Shown here in pieces: positions 1 to 6,967 of a DNA stretch of 8,570 nt. Every line of letters begins with the position of its first letter. The first letter of the stretch is position 1. The notes below the pieces were generated by a model. It searched no databases. It had not been told where the DNA came from and worked only from the letters and a program-made list of their open reading frames with translations. Both the position numbers and the translations under genes were made by a program. The DNA comes from Pseudomonadota bacterium (GTDB lineage Bacteria; Pseudomonadota; Gammaproteobacteria; SZUA-229): positions 1 through 8,570 of the forward strand of contig JAUPMA010000275.1 of assembly GCA_030836935.1 (NCBI GenBank). Reading direction: 5' to 3'.

Positions 1-1152
1 AAGATTAATTGTGCCTGCCGATACGATGTGGCCGGAATGCTTGTGTACTGGCATGGATTCACCGCTTAGCATGGCTTCATCAAATGAACTTTCACCTTCA
101 ATGATGATGCCGTCAACAGGTGACTTGTCGCCGCCGCGAACCAGAACGGTTTCACCTTCTTTTATTGAACGTATTGGCACGGTTTTCTGTTCGCCATCAC
201 GCATGACTGTTGCAATTCGCGGTTGCAAATCCAGCAGCCGTTGTGTTGCCATCAGTGCATGACGTTTTGATTTGGCTTCAAGAAAACGGCCAACCAGAAT
301 AATGAAAATGAAATTGACTACGGTGTCGAAATACACATCACCTGTTGTTGTGCCGCTGACAGTTATATAAGTTGAATAGATGTAAGTAATACTGGCGCCA
401 ATGGCAATGGGTAAATCCATGGTCAGGTGTCTGTTCTTTAATCCGGTAACCGCGCCCCTGAAGAATGGCCAGCCGGAATAAAGAAGGGTGGGAGTTGCCA
501 GGGTGAAGCCAATCCAGTGAAACAGGTTGCGAAACTCGTCCTGACTGGCACCGGCAAATAATGCAATCGCAATCCACATCATATTCATCATTGCAAAACC
601 GGCGAAAGCCATGCGTAACAGCATGGTGCGGTTCTGTTTTCTGATTGTACCTTCGGCAGAGTCCGGATCAAATGGTATGGCGGCGTAACCGATTTCACCC
701 ATGTGCCGGATAATTTGCGAGAGTCTGATCTGGTTATTGTCCCAGCGGATATGTGTGCGACGATTGGCGAGATTGACCTTGACGTCAATAATTCCGGGCA
801 GGTTGCCAATACGGCGTTCAATCAGCCAGACACAGGCGGCGCAATGTATGCCCTCAACCAGTAAATGAATATGGCGGATCTGTTCGAGACCGGTGACGAA
901 TTCTTCCTGCACTTCATCCATGTCGTACAGTGCAATATCCCTGGGTAATTCTGGAGGCGGGGCAAGTAATTGTCCTTCCGGTGTGCGCTGATAAAATCCT
1001 TGCAGTCCGGAGTCATAAATTATTTTGCAAACGGATGCGCAACCGGAACAACAGAAATTTCTCCGGATACCTTCAATGCCGGCATGAAAATCTGTGTTGT
1101 CAGGAACCGGCAATCCGCAATGAAAACAGCCGCTGTGATTATGTGAAGACAT
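1..1152 (-). CDS. ccoI: Copper-transporting P1B-type ATPase CcoI/FixI, N-terminal 384 residues (runs off left edge)
   Basis: This is the N-terminal half of a copper-translocating P-type ATPase of the CcoI/FixI type, which moves copper across the inner membrane for assembly of the cbb3 oxidase. The frame is open from ATG at 1152 to position 1, giving 384 residues; the rest lies outside the window. Residues 9-55 hold the Cys-rich metal-binding domain typical of CcoI (CFHCG at 9-13, FCCSGC at 33-38). A heavy-metal-associated domain follows, with CAAC at 104-107. Hydrophobic segments lie near 182-201, 211-231, 246-265 and 277-291, including MDLPIAIG (245-252). The actuator motif is SGES at 363-366, where the usual form is TGES, a conservative change. 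The phosphorylation site and CPC motif would lie beyond the edge. No strong Shine-Dalgarno precedes the ATG. It follows ccoG and ccoH, as in many cco clusters, but a 321-base spacer separates it from ccoH. Identity is firm; the missing C-terminal half cannot be checked. Confidence 0.95.
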   Translation of the reverse strand, partial: MSSHNHSGCFHCGLPVPDNTDFHAGIEGIRRNFCCSGCASVCKIIYDSGLQGFYQRTPEGQLLAPPPELPRDIALYDMDEVQEEFVTGLEQIRHIHLLVEGIHCAACVWLIERRIGNLPGIIDVKVNLANRRTHIRWDNNQIRLSQIIRHMGEIGYAAIPFDPDSAEGTIRKQNRTMLLRMAFAGFAMMNMMWIAIALFAGASQDEFRNLFHWIGFTLATPTLLYSGWPFFRGAVTGLKNRHLTMDLPIAIGASITYIYSTYITVSGTTTGDVYFDTVVNFIFIILVGRFLEAKSKRHALMATQRLLDLQPRIATVMRDGEQKTVPIRSIKEGETVLVRGGDKSPVDGIIIEGESSFDEAMLSGESMPVHKHSGHIVSAGTINL

Positions 1153-1334
1153 AACGTCTGCTGATGTTCAATATTTTTAACCGGTTTAGTCCGAATATTT
1201 CACCAAAAATGATGGGCGGTAAAAGCGTTCGCCTGACAAAAGCGCCCGGAATAATTTTGAACAGCGAAGCTGGCCCGCAGGGCGAAGGGCAAGGAGTCCG
1301 TAGTAACGCGAACCTGCAAAAGCAGGCATTTCCC

Positions 1335-1357
1335 TGTAGGTCGGCTTTCAGGCCGAC
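1335..1357 (+). repeat. REP-type palindrome with GTAG head
   Basis: The element reads TGTAGG followed by arms GTCGGC / GCCGAC around a TTTCAG centre. A GTAG tetranucleotide (1336-1339) immediately 5' of a short palindrome is the hallmark of REP sequences mobilised by REP-associated tyrosine transposases. The same TGTAGG head and TTCAGG core occur in the pair at 8167-8251, but the stem bases differ on both arms so that pairing is kept. A run of six T follows at 1360-1365, so on the plus strand the unit could also act as a weak terminator. Nothing convincing is transcribed into it on that strand. Confidence 0.7.
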
Positions 1358-1411
1358 GCTTTTTTCCAGGGTACATATTGTGTCTTGATGAATGCCGATA
1401 ACTTTTATCCC

Positions 1412-1440
1412 ATTTGCGCTTTTATTTGCGTGCATTTGCG
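1412..1440 (+). repeat. Triple ATTTGCG short direct repeat
   Basis: ATTTGCG occurs at 1412-1418, 1424-1430 and 1434-1440, with start-to-start spacings of 12 and 10 bases. The unit is too short and the spacing too irregular for CRISPR. It lies just beyond the ccoH stop and looks like part of a dispersed intergenic repeat, but only this copy is in the window. Confidence 0.5.
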
Positions 1441-1473
1441 TTAAGTCTTTTCTTTCTTAGTGAAATATTCAGG

Positions 1474-2004
1474 TTAGTCCGCAAGCACGCTGATGCGGCG
1501 GGAAAAATCATAAATATCTTCGCCTCGCCTGATCGAGACAGTTATCTCCCACTGGCCCTTGAGCGGAAAATTGATTTCACCCGCATAAACACCGGGTACG
1601 ATTTCGGTTATCCCGGTTTTGAAATCAGCCCTGACGTCGGAAGGACGGTAAATATTCGCGGTAACCAGAGCATCGCTGACCGGAATGCCATTTCTGTCAA
1701 CCACATTAAAGCGGTATTTCTCGCTGCGATGGGTAACAGGGCTAACCGGAAAATCAGTGTTGATAGTCCAGCCCAGGGCATTGCGCGCAGCAATTCTTGT
1801 TGTCATTGTTTTTTCAAAATGGCGGCCACGTTCGTAATAGTCTTCACTCACCAGCCCCGGATTGGTGAGAACGGCCAGGCTGATCATGATGATGTTGACC
1901 AGTAATACAACGGCAACCAGTGATATCCAGCCGATAACCCACGGATTACGCCAGGCACGGGGATTGTCCTGGGAAAATTTTCTGTGCATGGTAGTTGTGT
2001 TCAT
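1474..2004 (-). CDS. ccoH: cbb3 oxidase assembly protein CcoH/FixH
   Basis: This encodes 176 residues of the FixH/CcoH family, a single-pass inner-membrane protein needed for stable assembly of the cbb3 oxidase. The sequence shows a short cytoplasmic N-terminus and one membrane segment (about residues 22-46, beginning NPWVIGWISL). The family signature PGLVSEDYYERG follows at 49-60. The rest is a roughly 115-residue periplasmic region rich in beta-type sequence. The start at 2004 lies 15 bases after the ccoG stop, fitting one transcript. A second in-frame Met at residue 6 is an alternative start, and neither has a clear Shine-Dalgarno. A repeat-rich spacer separates the gene from ccoI. Assignment rests on the membrane and post-membrane motif plus position between ccoG and ccoI, and is strong. 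Confidence 0.93.
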   Translation of the reverse strand: MNTTTMHRKFSQDNPRAWRNPWVIGWISLVAVVLLVNIIMISLAVLTNPGLVSEDYYERGRHFEKTMTTRIAARNALGWTINTDFPVSPVTHRSEKYRFNVVDRNGIPVSDALVTANIYRPSDVRADFKTGITEIVPGVYAGEINFPLKGQWEITVSIRRGEDIYDFSRRISVLAD

Positions 2005-2019
2005 GATGATGTTTGCCGG

Positions 2020-3459
2020 TTATTTTGCGGGGCCGTAGAACATGCTTTTGTATTCAGCGCTGTTTTCGGGTTGTTCTGTTGCATGAATGCGGAAGGTTAC
2101 GGGCATTCTGTCATGTTCGAGGCTGCCTTTTGGTACGCGCAGAAAAACAGTAAAGCTGCTCAGTTTATTGGCAGGCAGCCGGGTATGTTCCTTGACGCCG
2201 TGCATGATTATTCCTTCGGGGCCCGCTGCATTTATGCTGATATTTAGTTCGCTATCGGTTTTGTTGAGTATTTTCAATTCATATCTGTTCTGAATGGTGC
2301 CATCGCTCTGCTGTACAAACAGCGGCTGGCGTTCATGCAACACTTTCAGGTCAAATGTGCCCAAGTGAGTCAGGCCGTAACCCAGGCCAAGAATGGAAAG
2401 TGTCATGATGAAAAAATAAACCAGTACGCGAGGCCGTTTGAGCAGGGGCAATTGCGGTTTGCCGTTAATTTCATCCAGTGAAGCATAACGAATCAGGCCG
2501 CGCGGGCGATGAATCTTGTCCATAACCGAATCGCAGGCATCCAGACACAGCGCGCAGGTGATACATCCTTCCTGCTGGCCGTGGCGAATATCAATTCCGG
2601 TTGGGCAGACAGCTACGCACTGGTTACAGTCGATGCAATCACCATTGCCTTCAACCGGGTGATCTTTTTTGAGTTTGCCACGTGGTTCGCCGCGATGAAT
2701 ATCATACGTGGGAAGTATGGTTTCAGCATCGTACATGACGCCCTGGATGCGCGCATAAGGGCACAGCCAGAAACAGGTTTGTTCACGCAGGAATCCGGCA
2801 AGTATGTAAGTGCCGAGAGTGAACATGACAAGTGTGATGTAGGAAACGGGATGTGCCTTGAGTGTGAAATAATCAATCCAGAGTTGCCAGGCATCCGTAA
2901 ACCAGGCAACGAAAGAGATGCCGGTGAGTATGCCAATCAAAATCCATAGTGTGTGCTTGATGGCTTTGATGCGAAGCTTGTGCGCACTGAACGGTTCTTT
3001 ATCGAGTTTGCGGCGTTGTGCAGGATTGCCTTCAAGTTTTTCCTCAATCCAGGTGTAAACATCTGTCCAGATTGTCTGGAAACAAAAAAAACCGCAGAAC
3101 ACCCGGCCAGCAATGGATGTAACGGCGGCGAGCAAAATGGCGAAAAATAACAACACCATGGCCAGCATCCAGACATCCTGCGGCATGATGGTAATATCAA
3201 AAATATAAAACTGGCGTTTTGGAATGTTGAACAGGACAGCCTGACGGTCACCCCAGCGCAAATAGGGGCCGATAAAAAAAATCAGCCAGATGGAAGCCGT
3301 GTACCATTTGATGGTGCGAAATTTTCCCGGCATGCGCTTGGCGTGTATGACTTCATCGCCGGTATTAACATGCCAGTAACCGGTTTCTTCATACAAATCA
3401 TCAACGTGTTTGTGATTGATTTCAGTCTGGCCAGTTCCGGTTATTGCCCTGGGCTCCAC
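2020..3459 (-). CDS. ccoG: Membrane polyferredoxin CcoG/FixG (RdxA family, cbb3 maturation)
   Basis: This encodes 479 residues of the CcoG/FixG/RdxA family, an inner-membrane Fe-S protein shown in other bacteria to reduce Cu(II) for CcoN copper-site assembly. Membrane segments are visible near 53-69, 95-118, 169-188, 205-224 and 343-362. Cysteine pairs occur at 122/126 and 229/233. Two [4Fe-4S] ferredoxin motifs follow: C275-xx-C278-xx-C281-xxx-C285-P and C299-xx-C302-xx-C305-xxx-C309. The C-terminal 100 or so residues form the periplasmic Ig-like domain usual in the family. The first Cys pair sits in GRVFCGFFCFQT, more phenylalanine-rich than the usual GRxWCGYxCPQT. The start is GTG at 3459, chosen because GGGAG lies 6 bases upstream and the N-terminus then has normal length. 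It lies 156 bases beyond ccoP, past a terminator, and 15 bases before ccoH. Confidence 0.96.
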   Translation of the reverse strand: MEPRAITGTGQTEINHKHVDDLYEETGYWHVNTGDEVIHAKRMPGKFRTIKWYTASIWLIFFIGPYLRWGDRQAVLFNIPKRQFYIFDITIMPQDVWMLAMVLLFFAILLAAVTSIAGRVFCGFFCFQTIWTDVYTWIEEKLEGNPAQRRKLDKEPFSAHKLRIKAIKHTLWILIGILTGISFVAWFTDAWQLWIDYFTLKAHPVSYITLVMFTLGTYILAGFLREQTCFWLCPYARIQGVMYDAETILPTYDIHRGEPRGKLKKDHPVEGNGDCIDCNQCVAVCPTGIDIRHGQQEGCITCALCLDACDSVMDKIHRPRGLIRYASLDEINGKPQLPLLKRPRVLVYFFIMTLSILGLGYGLTHLGTFDLKVLHERQPLFVQQSDGTIQNRYELKILNKTDSELNISINAAGPEGIIMHGVKEHTRLPANKLSSFTVFLRVPKGSLEHDRMPVTFRIHATEQPENSAEYKSMFYGPAK

Positions 3460-3465
3460 TTATAT

Positions 3466-3470
3466 CTCCC
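3466..3470 (-). promoter_or_regulatory. Ribosome binding site of ccoG
   Basis: On the minus strand GGGAG lies 6 bases before the GTG at 3459. This supports a GTG start, since no in-frame ATG with better signals is available nearby. Confidence 0.75.
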
Positions 3471-3475
3471 GAAGT

Positions 3476-3495
3476 TGAACAACATGCATTGTTCA
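3476..3495. promoter_or_regulatory. 20-base inverted repeat ahead of ccoG (operator or leader hairpin)
   Basis: TGAACAA (3476-3482) and TTGTTCA (3489-3495) are perfect 7-base arms around CATGCA. The site ends 5 bases upstream of the ccoG Shine-Dalgarno. It could be a dimer-binding operator or, if transcribed, a hairpin next to the ribosome site. No known regulator consensus was matched with confidence, and it is not an FNR box. Confidence 0.45.
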
Positions 3496-3540
3496 CACAA
3501 AAAATTTTACTGCTGATCGCAAGGATATTAACTTGAAGGA

Positions 3541-3563
3541 AAAGAGGGCATTTTGCCCTCTTT
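3541..3563 (-). terminator. Intrinsic terminator after ccoNOQP
   Basis: AAAGAGGGCA (3541-3550) pairs with TGCCCTCTTT (3554-3563), a compact ten-base-pair stem flanked by A/T runs. Read on the minus strand it follows the ccoP stop by about 50 bases and ends in a short U-run, which separates ccoNOQP from ccoGHI. T-runs flank the stem on both strands, so it could work in both directions, but no plus-strand gene enters it. Confidence 0.8.
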
Positions 3564-3575
3564 TTCATTTTGTGA

Positions 3576-3610
3576 GTTCCCTGAAAGCTTGCAGTTATGT
3601 TTCAGGGAAC
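3576..3610 (-). other. 11-bp stem-loop just after the ccoP stop
   Basis: GTTCCCTGAAA (3576-3586) and TTTCAGGGAAC (3600-3610) form a perfect 11-base-pair inverted repeat with a 13-base loop, starting 5 bases past the ccoP stop. No U-run follows it on the minus strand. It is therefore more likely an mRNA 3'-end stabilising or pausing structure than a terminator itself. It precedes the terminator at 3541-3563. Confidence 0.65.
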
Positions 3611-3615
3611 CGGTT

Positions 3616-4497
3616 TCACGGGGTTGTTGTCGCCGCTGCGGCTTCAATGGCCGGTTGCTGGCCACCGCCCAGTTTGTGTACATACACAGCCAGTTTCCTG
3701 ATGTCGGTTTCGCTGAGGCGGCCGCCGAACACCGGCATGACTGCGTTGCGGGTCTGCGCATCGCTGGCATCGTTTACGCCGTGCAGGATGGTGTACCGGA
3801 TGCTGGCCAGCTGGTCAGCCGAGGCAAAACGCCAGATGCTGTCAGTGAGATTGGCTGAACCCATGACTGTCATGCCCCTGGCATCCGCGCCGTGACAGGC
3901 AACGCAGCCTTTTTCGGTGAACAGCGGCTCGCTGGCCACATTGCCAGCCAGAATGGCGCTGGTCAGTTTTGCGGTTTCGGCTTCGTTCAGCAGGGATGCC
4001 TGGGCCGTCATGATGCCCTGGCGGCCACCGGTAATGGTGGTTTCGATGTCTGTGATCAAACCGCCGTAGAGCCAGTCGTCGTCAGCCAGCACCGGAAAGT
4101 TGCTGATGCCCTGGCCGCCGCTGCCGTGACAGGCGGCGCAGTTGTCGCCAAACAGTACCTTGGCCGAGCGCATCACATAATTTGACAGTTCTTCATCGGC
4201 GAGAATTTCTGCGGCGCTCAGGGTTTTGATTTTGTCCTCGTAGGGGCCGCGAATTTCTTCGATGGCTTCCATGTCGCGCTTGTATTCGGTAATCGAAGTC
4301 CAGCCCAGCACACCTTTAAAGTGCGAATTGATCAGCGGCCAGCTGGGATAGAGGAGGGTGTACAGCAGTACAAATATCCAGCTGGCATGAAAGCCGATAG
4401 TCCACCAGGTTGGCGGCTCGTTCAGCAGTTCGCGCAGGTTGTCATCCCAGACATGGCCGGAATTTTTTTCACCGGGAAACGGATTGTGTTCACTCAT
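3616..4497 (-). CDS. ccoP: cbb3-type cytochrome c oxidase dihaem subunit CcoP (III)
   Basis: This encodes 293 residues of the membrane-anchored dihaem c-type subunit that accepts electrons from soluble or bc1-associated cytochromes and passes them towards CcoO and CcoN. The N-terminus holds GHVWDDNLRELLNEPP (14-29), then one membrane anchor (about 34-54). It lacks the extra N-terminal membrane helix that some CcoP proteins carry. Two haem c motifs are present, CAACH at 120-124 and CVACH at 198-202. Probable axial methionines are M163 (in GRQGIMTAQ) and M254 (in MPVFGG). The first is usually followed by PAW in the family, so MTAQ is a divergence. The C-terminus is Ala/Thr-rich. An AGAGG ribosome site lies 7 bases before the ATG. 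ccoP starts 41 bases after ccoQ and is followed by two stem-loops, making it the last gene of the ccoNOQP transcript. Confidence 0.97.
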   Translation of the reverse strand: MSEHNPFPGEKNSGHVWDDNLRELLNEPPTWWTIGFHASWIFVLLYTLLYPSWPLINSHFKGVLGWTSITEYKRDMEAIEEIRGPYEDKIKTLSAAEILADEELSNYVMRSAKVLFGDNCAACHGSGGQGISNFPVLADDDWLYGGLITDIETTITGGRQGIMTAQASLLNEAETAKLTSAILAGNVASEPLFTEKGCVACHGADARGMTVMGSANLTDSIWRFASADQLASIRYTILHGVNDASDAQTRNAVMPVFGGRLSETDIRKLAVYVHKLGGGQQPAIEAAAATTTP

Positions 4498-4538
4498 TGT
4501 TTTGCCTCTCTGTAAATGGGAAAGCGCGCGAATCCGGC

Positions 4539-4781
4539 TTACCCTCGCCCTTTGGGGGAAAGGGGAGAACCATCGGAGCGGGCCGATGGCGGGTGAGGGT
4601 TCTCCTCACCGGCATCATCATCCAGCGGGATATGGCGTTGCGATTCGAGTTTCTCTCTGTTTTTGGGATGGAATACGTACACATAGGCCCAGATCATCAG
4701 ACAGAAAATGCTGATGGTGACAATCAGGCCTATCCAGTCATTGAGTGTCATCGCCGCCCAGTCTGTGTGAAAGTATTCCAT
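4539..4781 (-). CDS. ccoQ: cbb3 oxidase small subunit CcoQ with a repeat-encoded C-terminal tail
   Basis: This encodes 80 residues. CcoQ is the small single-helix subunit that helps stabilise the cbb3 complex. One membrane helix (about residues 16-36) is followed by FHPKNREKLE (37-46) and an acidic stretch ending GEE at 60, a usual place for a CcoQ-type protein to end. Residues 61-80 are Pro/Ser/Gly-rich (beginning NPHPPSARSD) and are encoded by the GC-rich palindromic element at 4542-4605, with the TAA just beyond it. The tail is therefore probably a repeat insertion that extended the gene. AGGA lies 6 bases before the ATG at 4781; Met11 is a less likely start. The gene sits 18 bases after ccoO and 41 before ccoP. 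Recognition relies on position, size and helix, as the family is poorly conserved. Confidence 0.88.
   Translation of the reverse strand: MEYFHTDWAAMTLNDWIGLIVTISIFCLMIWAYVYVFHPKNREKLESQRHIPLDDDAGEENPHPPSARSDGSPLSPKGRG
4542..4605. repeat. GC-rich interleaved palindromic repeat inside the 3' end of ccoQ
   Basis: Two inverted repeats interleave. CCCTCGCCC (4542-4550) pairs with GGGTGAGGG (4591-4599) with one mismatch. GGAGAACC (4564-4571) pairs exactly with GGTTCTCC (4598-4605). A short inner hairpin CATCGG / CCGATG lies at 4571-4576 and 4583-4588. The second arms of the two repeats overlap by two bases, so the two folds compete. The translation (NPHPP...PLSPKGRG) resembles the low-complexity peptides that dispersed bacterial palindromes yield when read through. 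Only one copy is in the window, so dispersal is inferred. Confidence 0.65.
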
Positions 4782-4799
4782 GCTGATTCCTGTGCCGGC

Positions 4800-5513
4800 T
4801 TATTCGCGATAGTCAACACTGTTGTCGAACTTGACCATGGTGCCCAGCACCTGCAGGTAGGCCACCACAGCTTGCAGTTCATTCTTGCCGGTCACTTCAC
4901 TGGCCGCGCTGGTAATGTCGGCGTCGGTATAGGGGACACCCAGGGTACGCATGGCGCTCATGGTGTCGGCTGTGCGCTGGCCAGCAACCGGATACGTTTC
5001 CAGCCAGGGGTAGTTGGGCATGACCGATTCGGCCACTACATCACGCGGTGCGCGCAGGTGGCGGAAGTGCCAGTCGTCCGAGTATTTGCCGCCAACACGG
5101 GCCAGGTCCGGGCCGGTACGTTTTGAACCCCACTGGAAGGGGTGGTCGTACATGGATTCCGATGCCAGCGAGTAGTGGCCATAGCGTTCTTTTTCATCAC
5201 GGAACGGACGAATCATCTGCGAGTGGCACAGGTAGCAGCCTTCACGGATGTAGACTTCGCGCCCCATCAGTTCCAGCGGCTTGTACGGGCGCACGCCGGC
5301 ACCGGCTGTCCAGTCGTTGAGCGACTGGCCATCCTGGCGTTGCCACATCACTTCCGGATGCTTGTTGTGCTCCATTGTGTCCTTGAGATAGAACAGCGGC
5401 ACGATTTCAACAATGCCGCCTACGGATAACAGCAGCATCGTGACAATCAGCATCACAAAAATATTGCGTTCGACCTTGTCCTGGAATCTGGTTGAATGAA
5501 TCTGGTTAGCCAT
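4800..5513 (-). CDS. ccoO: cbb3-type cytochrome c oxidase monohaem subunit CcoO (II)
   Basis: This encodes 237 residues of the membrane-anchored monohaem cytochrome c that relays electrons from CcoP to the haem b of CcoN. One N-terminal membrane anchor (about 18-41) is followed by PLFYLK (39-44). The single haem c motif is CYLCH at 93-97, inside the family signature [18 protein letters not shown] (90-107). The probable axial methionine is M165 in MPNYPWL. Further family blocks are [20 protein letters not shown] (113-132) and [13 protein letters not shown] (134-146). Length is usual for CcoO of the shorter kind. GGAGG lies 9 bases before the ATG, within the 16-base gap to ccoN. It is co-transcribed with ccoN upstream and ccoQ downstream. 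Identification is certain. Confidence 0.98.
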   Translation of the reverse strand: MANQIHSTRFQDKVERNIFVMLIVTMLLLSVGGIVEIVPLFYLKDTMEHNKHPEVMWQRQDGQSLNDWTAGAGVRPYKPLELMGREVYIREGCYLCHSQMIRPFRDEKERYGHYSLASESMYDHPFQWGSKRTGPDLARVGGKYSDDWHFRHLRAPRDVVAESVMPNYPWLETYPVAGQRTADTMSAMRTLGVPYTDADITSAASEVTGKNELQAVVAYLQVLGTMVKFDNSVDYRE

Positions 5514-5529
5514 GATTGATGTCCTCCCG

Positions 5530-6954
5530 TTAAGCCGCTGCCGCAGCAGGCTGGGTGTTGGGCGCGGTTGATGCCTGGCGGATGGTCATGACCACGTTGT
5601 ACAGCATGACAACGGCACCGCTCCAGTAAATCAGGCCGCCCACGGCGCGCATTACATAGTAGGGATACATGGCTGCAACCGATTCGGCGAAGGTGTAGGT
5701 AAGGGTGCCGAATTCATCGTATTCCCGCCACATCAGGCCTTGCATGATGCCGGATACCCACATGGCAATGATGTAAATCACCGCGCCGATGGTAGCCATC
5801 CAGAAGTGTGTGTTGACCAGCCGGGCGGAATACATTTCGGTGTTCCAGAGTTTCATCACCAGGTGATACAGCGAACCGGCCGCCACCATGCCTACCCAGC
5901 CCAGCGCACCCGAGTGCACATGGCCTATGCCCCAGTCGGTGTAATGCGACAGGGCGTTCACCGTCTTGGCGGACATTACCGGGCCTTCAAAGGTGGACAT
6001 GGCGTAGAACGCCAGCGACACGATCAGGAAACGCAGCACATAGTCCGTGCGCAGTTTGTCCCAGGCGCCGGATAGGGTCATCATGCCATTCACGGCGCCA
6101 CCCCATGACGGGATGATCATCGCCAGCGACACGGCAGCACCCAGCGAGCCGGTCCAGTCGGGCAGGGCGGTGTATTGCAGATGATGCGCGCCCAGCCAGA
6201 CGTAACCGAAGGTCAGCGCCCAGAAATGGATTACGGATAAACGATACGAGAATACCGGCCGGCCAGCCTGCTTGGGCACAAAGTAATACATCATGCCGAG
6301 GAAACCGGCTGTGAGATAAAAACCGACTGCGTTGTGACCCCACCACCACTGGATCATGGCATCCTGTACGCCAGAGAACACAGAGTAGGATTTGAATGCG
6401 GAAACCGGTATGGACAGGCTGTTGACCACATGCAGGTAGGTGATCATGATCATCATGGACAGGAAAAACCAGTTCGACACATAGATGTGTGTCGTTTTGC
6501 GGCGGGCAATGGTCATGATGAAGTTGAAGCTGTAAGCCAGCCAGACTACGGCAATGGCGATGTCGATCGGCCATTCCAGCTCGGCGTATTCCTTGCCCTG
6601 GGTCAGTCCCAGCGGCAGGGTGATCACGGCTGAAACGATAATCGCATTCCAGCCCCAGAACACAAACCAGGCCAGACCATTGCTCCACAGGGCGGTTGAG
6701 CAGGTGCGCTGCACCGAGTAAAAGGAAGCAGCCATCAGGGCACAGCCACCAAACGCAAAGATTACTGCATTGGTATGCAACGGGCGCAGGCGGCCAAAAC
6801 TGAGTTCGGGGGTATCGAAGTTGAGAACCGGCCAGGCCAGCTCTGACGCCACATACACTCCCAGCAGCGTACCTACCACGAGGTAGATGACAGCCATGAC
6901 GGTGAATGCCTTGACGACCTCGAAGTTGTATTTCTGGGCAAGGGTTTGTTGCAC
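5530..6954 (-). CDS. ccoN: cbb3-type cytochrome c oxidase catalytic subunit CcoN (I)
   Basis: This encodes 474 residues of the haem-copper oxidase subunit I of the C family, which reduces oxygen to water with high affinity and pumps protons across the inner membrane. About twelve membrane helices are apparent. Metal ligands fall at the positions known for the family: H60 and H347 for low-spin haem b, H345 for haem b3, and H207 (in [10 protein letters not shown]), H257 and H258 for CuB. Y251 matches the Tyr cross-linked to the CuB His, and E323 is also present. The C-terminus ends in a poly-Ala tail. The start is GTG at 6954, chosen because AGGAG lies 8 bases upstream and the length then matches known CcoN. 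The frame stays open upstream to 7167, but that extension has no CcoN character and reaches into the FNR box. It heads the ccoNOQP operon. Confidence 0.98.
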   Translation of the reverse strand: MQQTLAQKYNFEVVKAFTVMAVIYLVVGTLLGVYVASELAWPVLNFDTPELSFGRLRPLHTNAVIFAFGGCALMAASFYSVQRTCSTALWSNGLAWFVFWGWNAIIVSAVITLPLGLTQGKEYAELEWPIDIAIAVVWLAYSFNFIMTIARRKTTHIYVSNWFFLSMMIMITYLHVVNSLSIPVSAFKSYSVFSGVQDAMIQWWWGHNAVGFYLTAGFLGMMYYFVPKQAGRPVFSYRLSVIHFWALTFGYVWLGAHHLQYTALPDWTGSLGAAVSLAMIIPSWGGAVNGMMTLSGAWDKLRTDYVLRFLIVSLAFYAMSTFEGPVMSAKTVNALSHYTDWGIGHVHSGALGWVGMVAAGSLYHLVMKLWNTEMYSARLVNTHFWMATIGAVIYIIAMWVSGIMQGLMWREYDEFGTLTYTFAESVAAMYPYYVMRAVGGLIYWSGAVVMLYNVVMTIRQASTAPNTQPAAAAA

Positions 6955-6962
6955 GGGAATAT

Positions 6963-6967
6963 CTCCT
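6963..6967 (-). promoter_or_regulatory. Ribosome binding site of ccoN
   Basis: On the minus strand AGGAG lies 8 bases before the GTG at 6954. It decides between this start and in-frame upstream ATG codons, none of which has a comparable site. Confidence 0.8.

Larger units (their letters stand above)
1153..1473. other. Repeat-rich spacer between ccoH and ccoI
   Basis: No credible gene lies in these 321 bases, although short frames are open on both strands. Several repeat-like modules are visible. There are three ATTTGCG copies (1412-1418, 1424-1430, 1434-1440), a REP palindrome (1335-1357), a small hairpin CCTGC-AAAA-GCAGG (1313-1326) and a GC-rich stretch around 1270-1305. The spacer is odd because the other cco genes here are only 15-42 bases apart, apart from the 156-base ccoP-ccoG gap. 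No clear promoter for ccoI was found, so ccoI may be read through from ccoG-ccoH or from an unrecognised start. Confidence 0.7.

Noticed and set aside
1360..1365. REP plus T-run as a plus-strand terminator
   Set aside because: No plus-strand gene leads into it, and its features are explained by the REP unit.
1139..1435. 98-residue minus-strand reading frame in the ccoH-ccoI spacer
   Set aside because: It is built from repeats (ATTTGCG units, REP palindrome, GC-rich block), overlaps the ccoI start and has no recognisable domain.
1412..1440. Possible CRISPR-like repeats (three ATTTGCG)
   Set aside because: Units of 7 bases at 10-12 base spacing do not fit a CRISPR array, and there are no cas genes nearby.
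6440..6460. TGATCATGATCA palindrome as a regulatory site
   Set aside because: It lies inside ccoN where it encodes the Met/Ile-rich helix around residues 167-171, and does not fit the FNR consensus.
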